From: Pseudomonadota bacterium
GTDB lineage: Bacteria > Pseudomonadota > Gammaproteobacteria > Steroidobacterales > Steroidobacteraceae
Assembly: GCA_021792815.1 (NCBI GenBank)
Contig: JAJYTX010000239.1
Coordinates: forward strand, 1 to 5,362
Length of the DNA: 5,362 nt
Direction: 5' to 3'
The notes under the pieces are model-generated. The model searched no databases. It was not told the DNA's origin and saw nothing but the letters and a program-made list of their open reading frames with translations. This document shows positions 1 to 5,362 of the stretch, one piece after another. The first letter of the stretch is position 1, and each line of letters begins with the position of its first letter. A program made the position numbers and the translations under genes.

Positions 1-82
1 AGCCCCCCGCCATGATCGTCATGCCGTCGAACAGCAGACCGCTGAGCGCCGTCTGAGCGTCGCTCCGCACCTTTCTCTGCAC
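1..82 (-). CDS. 3-oxoacid (succinyl-CoA:acetoacetate-type) CoA-transferase subunit A, N-terminal fragment, cut by the window edge
   Basis: Only 27 residues are visible, read leftwards from a GTG at 82-80 (MQRKVRSDAQTALSG, then LLFDGMTIMAGG). This matches the start of subunit A of class I CoA-transferases (ScoA/AtoD/LpsI type): a short MxxKV opening, an alanine-rich helix ending in AL.G, then the strand and turn DGMTIMAGG, which in the family runs into a glycine-rich FGLCGxPE segment lying outside this window. The family moves CoA between succinyl-CoA and acetoacetate or a similar 3-oxoacid, working with a B subunit usually encoded just downstream. The GTG at 82 is chosen because it aligns with the family start. 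In-frame alternatives are GTG at 70, TTG at 94 and TTG at 121; none has a strong ribosome-binding site, although a GCGGAG lies 11 bases before the TTG at 94. The gene is transcribed divergently from zapE. The family call is from a short stretch and is moderately sure. Confidence 0.62.
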   Translation of the reverse strand, partial: MQRKVRSDAQTALSGLLFDGMTIMAGG

Positions 83-538
83 CGTCTCGTCCAACGCCGT
101 ACGCGCTCCGCTTCGTGTCAAACCGATAGTCGAAAAAAAGATGGTAGCAGAGTAGGATACTTGTAACAACTGGCGCAGGCGGGTGCATTCCTTGACAAAA
201 CTCCGGCCATCGTGCGGGCACGTTGCGCGCCCGTGCGCATTCGAACACACGTGATGAGGATGCCGTTCAGGCTGCCACTGTCCTCGGAGGGCTGATCCGG
301 GCAATCGGGACGCCACTGCGATCACCGCGCCGCTAGGGGCACCGCCCTCATCAGCACCAACGTGCCAGAACGATGAAACAATCGCCCTCTCACACACCGG
401 GTGGTCGGAAGCTTCGAGCCGATGTCGGCTCGGCCGCGGCCAGCCCGTCCGCGCCGGGCAGGGACGCGCCCGATGCGCCTTGGGCGTCGGCGCGCCTGCG
501 CCACCGTACGGACCTCTCGAGCTGATCGGGGCAGAGGC
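83..538. other. Divergent intergenic region between the CoA-transferase gene and zapE
   Basis: This 456-base stretch holds no gene I can support. The part from about 120 to 200 is clearly less GC-rich than the rest, as expected of a promoter zone; it includes a run of seven A (133-139) and the patch around 153-171. A perfect sigma70 -35 hexamer TTGACA lies on the + strand at 192-197, but no -10-like hexamer follows at 16-18 bases. The rest (about 200-538) is GC-rich. A 50-codon reading frame (373-525) and an Arg-rich upstream extension of the zapE frame (401-538) lie here; neither resembles a known protein. If zapE starts at 473 instead of 539, the region is correspondingly shorter. Confidence 0.6.
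141..169 (-). promoter_or_regulatory. Candidate sigma70 promoter for the CoA-transferase gene
   Basis: Read on the minus strand, TTGTTA (169-164, four of six matches to TTGACA) is followed after exactly 17 bases by TACCAT (146-141, four of six matches to TATAAT). Initiation would fall near 134, in a T-rich stretch, leaving a leader of about 50 bases before the GTG at 82. The position in the AT-richer patch supports it. An imperfect 13-base palindrome centred on 165 (159-171, ACTTGTAACAACT) overlaps the -35 box and could be an operator. The hexamers are far from perfect, so this is a prediction only. Confidence 0.35.
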
Positions 539-1654
539 TTGGACGGTCACGGCGCCGGAACGCTGCGCGAGGCGTACTCGCGGCAACTGAACGAGCGGGG
601 CTTCGGCGAGGACCGGGCGCAACTCGCCGCGCTGCAGCGCCTGGAGGATCTGCGCAGCCGTCTGATCGGCGCCCACTCGGACCGGCCCATCGGCCGGCGA
701 CTGCTGCGACGGCTGACGGACCGTCTGCCGCGACCGCCCGAGCGCGGGCTGTATCTCTGGGGCCCTGTCGGACGGGGCAAGACCTGGCTGATGGACCTGT
801 TCTTCCACAGCCTGCCGCTGCCCGAGCGGCGGCGCCGGCATTTCCACCGCTTCATGCACGAGGTCCACGGCGAGCTGAAGACCCTCAGGGATGTCGACTC
901 GCCGCTGGAAATCGTGGCGGAGCGGATCGCCCGCGAGACCCGGGTGCTGTGCTTCGACGAGCTGTTCGTGACCGACATCGCCGACGCCATGATCCTCGGC
1001 GGGCTGTTCCAGGGTCTGTTCCGGCGCGGCGTGACACTGGTCGCAACGTCCAACTGCCCACCCGCCGAACTGTACCGCAACGGCCTGCAGCGCCAGCGCT
1101 TCGTGCCCGCGATCCGGCTCATCGAGCGTCATACCGAGGTCCTGGCCATCGACGGCGGCAGCGACTACCGCTTGCGCCAGCTCACCCAGGCGGGCACCTA
1201 CCTCGCGTCCGCCGACAGCGCCACGCCCGAGCGGCTGCGCGCCTTGTTCGCGCAACTCTGCGAGCACGAGGACTCCCTGGGCGGGAGCATCGAGATCGAA
1301 GGCAGACCGATTGCGGTTGTCCGCCAGAGCGACAGGGTCGTGTGGTTCGATTTCCAGGCGCTGTGCGACGGTCCGCGCAGTCAGGAGGACTACATCGAGA
1401 TCGCACGCGACTACCCGGCGGTGATCATCTCCGATGTGCCGCTGCTCGAGGAGCGGCGCAACGATGAGGCCCGGCGCTTCATCGCCCTGGTCGACGAACT
1501 CTACGACCGGGGCGTCAAGCTGGTCGTATCGGCCGCCGCGGCCCCGCATGAGCTGTATCGCGGCGAGCGTCTCCGATTCGAGTTTCAGCGCACGGCAAGC
1601 CGCCTCGTCGAGATGCGCAGCGAGGAATACCTCGCCCGCGCGCATCTGCCGTAG
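539..1654 (+). CDS. zapE: Cell division protein ZapE (AFG1-family P-loop ATPase)
   Basis: ZapE is a cytoplasmic ATPase of the divisome; in E. coli it is recruited to the constricting septum and affects FtsZ ring stability in an ATP-dependent way. Taking the TTG at 539 as start gives 371 residues, close to the 375 of E. coli ZapE. Visible in order: an N-terminal helix (TLREAYSRQLNERGF), Walker A GPVGRGKT (residues 75-82; bases 761-784), the family signature HFHRFM (101-106), Walker B VLCFDE (136-141) followed by LFVTDIADAM, sensor-1-like ATSN (169-172), the conserved ELYRNGLQRQRF with likely arginine-finger candidates (from about 177), and the C-terminal ARRFIALVDELYDRGVKLVV and MRSEEYL blocks. 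All catalytic motifs are intact. The open frame runs back to a GTG at 401, with ATGs at 422 and 473; the extra residues are Arg-rich and match nothing in ZapE, so the TTG is preferred, although ATG 473 has a better ribosome-binding site (AGGGA, 460-464). It stands alone, convergent with hrpA. Family call very sure, start uncertain. Confidence 0.95.
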   Translation: MDGHGAGTLREAYSRQLNERGFGEDRAQLAALQRLEDLRSRLIGAHSDRPIGRRLLRRLTDRLPRPPERGLYLWGPVGRGKTWLMDLFFHSLPLPERRRRHFHRFMHEVHGELKTLRDVDSPLEIVAERIARETRVLCFDELFVTDIADAMILGGLFQGLFRRGVTLVATSNCPPAELYRNGLQRQRFVPAIRLIERHTEVLAIDGGSDYRLRQLTQAGTYLASADSATPERLRALFAQLCEHEDSLGGSIEIEGRPIAVVRQSDRVVWFDFQALCDGPRSQEDYIEIARDYPAVIISDVPLLEERRNDEARRFIALVDELYDRGVKLVVSAAAAPHELYRGERLRFEFQRTASRLVEMRSEEYLARAHLP

Positions 1655-1677
1655 TGGCCGTCGCCCGGACAGCGCCA

Positions 1678-1695
1678 CGGGCGGCCGGTCGCCCG
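1678..1695. terminator. Candidate hairpin just downstream of zapE
   Basis: CGGGCG (1678-1683) and CGCCCG (1690-1695) form a perfect 6-bp all-G/C stem around the 6-base loop GCCGGT, beginning 24 bases after the zapE stop. There is no T-run after it on the + strand, so it is not a textbook intrinsic terminator. It could slow polymerase or protect the 3' end of the zapE mRNA. Confidence 0.25.
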
Positions 1696-1748
1696 CAGAC
1701 CTCCACGGCCGGCACCGGCGCCTCGCAGCCGGGGCCGCTCACGTGCGG

Positions 1749-1769
1749 TGCAGGCCTGCAACCGGTTGC
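1749..1769. repeat. Two overlapping perfect 12-bp palindromes
   Basis: TGCAGGCCTGCA (1749-1760) and GCAACCGGTTGC (1758-1769) are each perfect palindromes of 12 bases and share three bases (1758-1760). They lie in the middle of the convergent spacer. Each arm pair has no loop, so as RNA they would fold with the central bases unpaired; as DNA they look more like dimeric protein-binding sites or chance products of GC-rich sequence. No function is known to me for either. Confidence 0.55.
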
Positions 1770-1801
1770 GGCGCCCTGCGTGGCCACAAGCCCTGAGCGG
1801 A

Positions 1802-1830
1802 CCGGTCGCGGCCCTCGGGCCGCGCGCCGG
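1802..1830. terminator. Strong GC hairpin, candidate termination signal after hrpA (or bidirectional)
   Basis: CGCGGCCC (1807-1814) and GGGCCGCG (1817-1824) are perfect inverted repeats separated by TC, which folds as a 7-bp stem with a CTCG tetraloop. Outer arms CCGG (1802-1805) and CCGG (1827-1830) can extend it past a small bulge. It starts 33 bases downstream of the hrpA stop on the minus strand. No T-run follows it in either direction; the T-rich bases after hrpA lie between the stop and the hairpin. A Rho-independent call is therefore weak, but a pausing or 3'-end-stabilising role is plausible. Confidence 0.35.
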
Positions 1831-1862
1831 ACTGCCGGGGGTACACGGGAAAGAAACGGCGC

Positions 1863-4800
1863 TCAAGACGTCTTCGCCTCTGCCCTGGCCCTTTCGGCCT
1901 GCTCGGCGAGTCTCCGTTCCGACACAGTGACGGCGGTACGCAGCTCCTGGGCAAAGAATGACACACGCAGCTCCTCGATCATCCACCGCAACAGATCGAG
2001 TTCCGGGCGCGCGTCGGCGACGAATCGAGCCGCGCGCAGCTGCTGCCACTGCGCGGCCCAGGACGCGACTCGGGCCGCCAGTCCGGTGTCCCGCTGCGCG
2101 CCGGCCGGCAGCCGGGCAAGCCGCCGCGAAGCCGCCTGGAGATAACGTGCCAGGTGACCGAACCACGGCCGCGGCGTTGACTCGATGAAATCCGGCGGCA
2201 GCAGCGAGGCGAGCTGCGCCTCGATGTCGGCACAGACGGAGCCTGGCCGGGCGGATCGCCCCGCATCGAGCGCCGCGCGTACCGCGCGCCACTCTCTGAA
2301 CACCGCCTTCACCGTGTTCGTCACCTGGCCTCCGACTTCCTCCAGCCTGACCCGTCCCTGCTGCACTCGCTCCGTGAAGGCTTGCGCGCTGCGCGGCGCA
2401 GGCGCCTCCGGCGCCGCAAAGCAGTCCTGAAAGATGCGTTGCGTGACCGCCTCCCCCAGCGACTGCGCCAGGTTGAATCCCGCGCTCGACAGCACGAGTT
2501 CCCGGTCCTCGCCGACACGTCGCTGCCAGTATCTGGCCTGCTGAGGCAGCACGAGCAGCGCCAGGCGGGCCGCGCCGCCGCGCAGCATCAGCTCCGCCGA
2601 CGCCGCATCACGCGCTTCGATCAACGCAACACCACTCCGGCGGTCTTCGAGGGTCGGATAGACGGTCAGCCGCAGAGCGCTTCTGTGCACTTCCCGCGCC
2701 ACAGGCAGCTCGCCGAAATCCCAAATGCGATGCAACGTCGCGTTCGCCGCGGACTGGCCCGCGCGGATCGCGGGCGCAACGGGCAATGAGCGCAGCTTCC
2801 GTCTGAGTGCCGTGACGTCCCGGCCCTCGGCCACCACGTTGTTCTGCGCGTCGACCACCCGGATGTTCAGGGTCAGATGAGCCGGCAGAGGCAGCGCCGC
2901 GAGCTGCGCCGCGTCCACCTGGATCCCGGTGCGCCTTGAGACCCACTGTGCCAGCGTCGCGTAAAATCCCGGCAGAGCGTCTTCGCCGGCCGCACCGAAC
3001 TCCTCGAGCGCCTGACGCGCGTGTTCCGGGACCGGCACCAGGAGCTTGCGCTGGCTTTTCGGCAACTCGCGCAGCACCGCAATGATTTTCTCCAGCCGCC
3101 AGCCCGGCACCAGCCACGCCAATCGATCCGGATCGAGTGCTTCGAGCAACAGGTCGGGCACCGCGAGCGTGACCCCGTCATCGGGCTCCGCCGGTTCGAA
3201 GCGGTAGCACAGCGGCAGTCGGTTGCCGCCGACGGTGAGCGTCGCGGGGAATCGGCGCTCGTCGATTTCAGTCACCTCGCGCAGCATCAAATCGGCCCGC
3301 GACAGGTACAGGACTTTCGGCTCGCGCCGTTCCGCCTCGAGACGCCAGCGGTTGAAAGCCGTCACCGAACTCACCGTCTCGGGGATTCTCGCGGCGTAGA
3401 ACTCGAGCTGGCGCTGCTCGCCGGCGAGGATGTCGCGACGGCGGATCTTCGCTTCGAGCTGCTCGACCTGCCGGCGCAGCGCACGGTTGGCCTGCAGAAA
3501 CGCGGCCTGCACCACCTGCCGGGGCGGCCCCTGCTCCGGATCGATCAGCGCCTCGCGGATGAAGATCTCCCGCGCCTCCTTCGGGGCGACCCGCCCGTAA
3601 TCGACCCGCCGCCGCGACGCCAGCGTCAGCCCATAGAGCGATATGCTCTCGAACGCGCCCACGAACCCGCGGCGCTCGACCCAGTGCGGCTCACTGTAGT
3701 GGTGTTTCAGAAGATGCGCCGCCGCGCGCTCGATCCAGGCCGGCTCGACCGCCGCCACCATGCGCGCGTAAACCCGCGTCGTTTCGAGGAGACTTCCTGC
3801 AACGACCCATTTGGGCGGTCTGGCGGCGAGCGGCGTGCCCGGCGCGATCACGAAGCGCAGGGCGCGCGGACCCTCGTACTCGCGCCGCTCATTGAGGCTG
3901 CCGATGGAGCCGAGAAAACCGGTGAGGATGGCCTGGTGCAGCGGCGCATACGCCGCCGGCAGTTGATTCGGCCGCAGATCGAGCTCCCGGGCGCTCAGCG
4001 AGAGCTGCGCGTGCAGGTCTTGCCACTCGCGCATGCGCAGAAACGACAGAAAATGCTCGCGGCACCACTTGCGCAGCTGGTTGCCCGAGACAGCCGCGGC
4101 CTGTTCGCCGAACGCCCTCCAGAGATTGAGCACCGTGAGGAAATCGGAGCGCGCATCCGCGAACAGGCCATGCTTCTGATCGGCCTGCTGTTGCAACTCC
4201 GCTGGCCGCTCGCGCGGATCCTGCGCCTCGAGAAACGCGGCGATGATCAGCATCTCCGCAAGGCATCCCAGGCGGGAGGCCGCCAGCAGCATCCGCCCGA
4301 GCCGCGGATCGAGCGGCACGGCGGCCATCTTGCGCCCGAGAGCCGTCACCTGCCGCCCGTTCATTGCCTGCAGTTCCTCGAGCAGCCGGACCCCGTCGTT
4401 GATCAGCCGTGTATCCGGCGGGTCGAGGAACGGGAAGCACTCGGGCGGTGCGAGTTCGAGCGCCGCCATGCGCAGGATCACGCTTGCGAGGTGGGTGCGC
4501 AGCACTTCCGGCGCGGTGTACGCTTCACGGGCGTTGAAGTCCTCCTCGGAGTACAAACGGATGCAGATGCCTTCGGCTTCGCGGCCGCAGCGCCCCCTGC
4601 GCTGGTCCGCGCTCGCCTTGGAGATGCGCTCGATGTGCAGCCGCTGCACCTTGCCGCGCGCGCTGTAGCGGCTGATGCGGGCGAGCCCCGAATCGATGAC
4701 ATGACGGATGCCCGGCACGGTGAGGGAAGTCTCGGCGACATTGGTCGAGAGGATCACCCGCCGCCGCGTGTGTCCGTGGAAGATCCGCGCCTGCTCGGCG

Positions 4801-5362
4801 GCGGACAGCCGCGCATAGAGCGGCAGGATCTCGGTATCCGGCAGTCCGGCCCTGGCCAGGGCGTCCGCGGCCTCGCGGATATGCTTCTCTCCGGGAAGGA
4901 ACACCAGGGTATCGAGGCGGCGGCTGGCATCGAGCTCGCGCACGGCCGCCACGACGCCCTCGGGGAGCGACAGCTCCGCGGCGTCTTCGTCTTCTGCCAC
5001 CAGCGGGCGATAGCGCACCTCGATCGGAAAGCCGCGGCCGGAGACCTCGATCACCGGCGCGCCGCCGAAGAACTCGGCGAACCTGCCCGGATCGATGGTC
5101 GCCGAGGTCACGATGAGCTTCAGATCGGGGCGGCGCGGCAGCAGCCCCTTCAGAACACCCAGCAGCAGATCGATGTTGAGGCTGCGCTCGTGCGCCTCGT
5201 CGATGATCAGCGTGTCGTAACGGCGCAGCTCCCGGTCGCCTTCCAGCTCCTTGAGCAGGATGCCGTCGGTCATCAGCTTCACGCGGCAACCGGGCCCGGT
5301 GCGATCCGTGAAACGCACCTGGTAGCCCACGGCGCCTCCGACGCAGGTGCCGGTTTCCTCGG
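1863..5362 (-). CDS. hrpA: ATP-dependent RNA helicase HrpA (DEAH/RHA family), 5' end beyond the window
   Basis: HrpA is a cytoplasmic 3'-5' RNA helicase of the DEAH/RHA group; E. coli work links it to mRNA processing and to the release of stalled or collided ribosomes. The window shows 1165 residues, starting inside the first RecA domain (EETGTCVGGAVGYQVRF) and ending at a TGA at 1865-1863; E. coli HrpA has 1300, so roughly 130-170 residues with Walker A (motif I) and motif Ia are missing at the right edge. Numbering from the first full codon (5360): motif II DEAH 54-57 (bases 5190-5201), motif III SAT 86-88, motif V TNVAETSLT 206-214, motif VI QRRGRCGR 253-260 (bases 4581-4604). Then come the winged-helix/ratchet (HA2) region at about 285-400, the OB-fold region at about 470-600, a short charged helix at about 615-642, and the long HrpA-specific C-terminal region (DUF3418) to the end, closing with the conserved WMIEELRVSFFAQEL. 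The frame is unbroken. The GTG at 5330 is an internal valine and not the start. Confidence 0.97.
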   Translation of the reverse strand, partial: EETGTCVGGAVGYQVRFTDRTGPGCRVKLMTDGILLKELEGDRELRRYDTLIIDEAHERSLNIDLLLGVLKGLLPRRPDLKLIVTSATIDPGRFAEFFGGAPVIEVSGRGFPIEVRYRPLVAEDEDAAELSLPEGVVAAVRELDASRRLDTLVFLPGEKHIREAADALARAGLPDTEILPLYARLSAAEQARIFHGHTRRRVILSTNVAETSLTVPGIRHVIDSGLARISRYSARGKVQRLHIERISKASADQRRGRCGREAEGICIRLYSEEDFNAREAYTAPEVLRTHLASVILRMAALELAPPECFPFLDPPDTRLINDGVRLLEELQAMNGRQVTALGRKMAAVPLDPRLGRMLLAASRLGCLAEMLIIAAFLEAQDPRERPAELQQQADQKHGLFADARSDFLTVLNLWRAFGEQAAAVSGNQLRKWCREHFLSFLRMREWQDLHAQLSLSARELDLRPNQLPAAYAPLHQAILTGFLGSIGSLNERREYEGPRALRFVIAPGTPLAARPPKWVVAGSLLETTRVYARMVAAVEPAWIERAAAHLLKHHYSEPHWVERRGFVGAFESISLYGLTLASRRRVDYGRVAPKEAREIFIREALIDPEQGPPRQVVQAAFLQANRALRRQVEQLEAKIRRRDILAGEQRQLEFYAARIPETVSSVTAFNRWRLEAERREPKVLYLSRADLMLREVTEIDERRFPATLTVGGNRLPLCYRFEPAEPDDGVTLAVPDLLLEALDPDRLAWLVPGWRLEKIIAVLRELPKSQRKLLVPVPEHARQALEEFGAAGEDALPGFYATLAQWVSRRTGIQVDAAQLAALPLPAHLTLNIRVVDAQNNVVAEGRDVTALRRKLRSLPVAPAIRAGQSAANATLHRIWDFGELPVAREVHRSALRLTVYPTLEDRRSGVALIEARDAASAELMLRGGAARLALLVLPQQARYWQRRVGEDRELVLSSAGFNLAQSLGEAVTQRIFQDCFAAPEAPAPRSAQAFTERVQQGRVRLEEVGGQVTNTVKAVFREWRAVRAALDAGRSARPGSVCADIEAQLASLLPPDFIESTPRPWFGHLARYLQAASRRLARLPAGAQRDTGLAARVASWAAQWQQLRAARFVADARPELDLLRWMIEELRVSFFAQELRTAVTVSERRLAEQAERARAEAKTS

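Larger units (their letters stand above)
1655..1862. other. Convergent spacer between zapE and hrpA
   Basis: These 208 bases separate the stop codons of two genes transcribed toward each other. The stretch is extremely GC-rich and dense in inverted repeats: a hairpin at 1678-1695, two overlapping 12-base palindromes at 1749-1769, and a strong hairpin at 1802-1830. No reading frame in it looks like a real gene; open frames crossing it come from the high GC content. Its likely role is transcription termination for both flanking genes. Confidence 0.6.

Noticed and set aside
254..298. 14-codon frame starting ATG 254 (MRMPFRLPLSSEG)
   Set aside because: It is very short, has no clear ribosome-binding site and no attenuation-like codon runs or paired hairpins.
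252..353. 8-base inverted repeat TGATGAGG (252-259) / CCTCATCA (346-353)
   Set aside because: Arms of this length separated by 86 bases are expected by chance about once in a region of this size, and nothing else supports a structure.
547..1122. 191-codon open frame on the minus strand inside zapE
   Set aside because: It is antisense to the conserved ATPase core. Its Arg/Ser-rich translation has no family resemblance and is a typical artefact of GC-rich coding DNA.
949..1467. 172-codon + strand frame inside zapE
   Set aside because: It is a shifted reading of zapE with Arg/Ala/Pro-rich composition, while the zapE frame carries the known motifs continuously.
1654..2145. 163-codon + strand frame running from the zapE stop into hrpA
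   Set aside because: It is mostly antisense to the conserved HrpA C-terminus, and its composition is that of a shadow frame.
1585..2292. 235-codon minus-strand frame spanning the zapE end, the spacer and the hrpA end
   Set aside because: It overlaps two real genes out of frame, and its low-complexity Ala/Arg/Gly translation resembles nothing known.
4525..5289. 254-codon minus-strand frame within hrpA
   Set aside because: It is a same-strand shifted frame of the helicase core. The DEAH, TNVAETS and QRRGRCGR motifs are in the hrpA frame, which is unbroken.
5328..5330. GTG at 5330 as the hrpA start
   Set aside because: Upstream codons to the window edge (EETGTCVGGA) continue the HrpA family sequence, so this is an internal valine and the gene extends beyond the window.
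1..5362. Novel defence, mobile or RNA-based system
   Set aside because: All large reading frames are accounted for by conserved housekeeping families. There are no direct-repeat arrays, transposase motifs, tRNA-like folds or phage genes.

Overview
The window is ordinary, high-GC chromosomal DNA from a proteobacterium, most likely a gammaproteobacterium. It holds two well-known genes facing each other, zapE (+) and hrpA (-), and the first few codons of a third gene running off the left edge. The assignment rests on the long HrpA type with its C-terminal extension, the ZapE sequence, which follows the E. coli protein closely through its core, and strong G/C preference at third codon positions. 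The exact lineage (Xanthomonadales- or Nevskiales-like, for example) is inference and cannot be settled from sequence reading alone.

Layout. Positions 1-82 (-) encode the N-terminus of a protein that looks like subunit A of a 3-oxoacid CoA-transferase. Positions 83-538 form a divergent intergenic region with a visibly AT-richer patch (about 120-200) that probably carries the promoter of the CoA-transferase gene. Positions 539-1654 (+) encode ZapE, an AFG1-type ATPase of the divisome; its start codon is uncertain. Positions 1655-1862 are a very GC-rich convergent spacer with several perfect inverted repeats, probably the transcription-termination zone for both flanking genes. Positions 1863-5362 (-) encode nearly all of HrpA, a DEAH-box RNA helicase, whose N-terminal part with the Walker A motif lies beyond the right edge.

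The three genes have unrelated jobs (ketone-body or short-chain acid CoA transfer, cell division, RNA/ribosome maintenance), and their orientations (divergent, then convergent) argue against a shared operon. I found no mobile element, CRISPR array, tRNA, rRNA, toxin-antitoxin pair or defence cassette, and no convincing evidence of a new biological system. The points worth a second look are the zapE start and its Arg-rich upstream reading frame, a 50-codon reading frame just upstream of zapE, the divergent promoter region, and the two overlapping 12-bp palindromes between the convergent genes.
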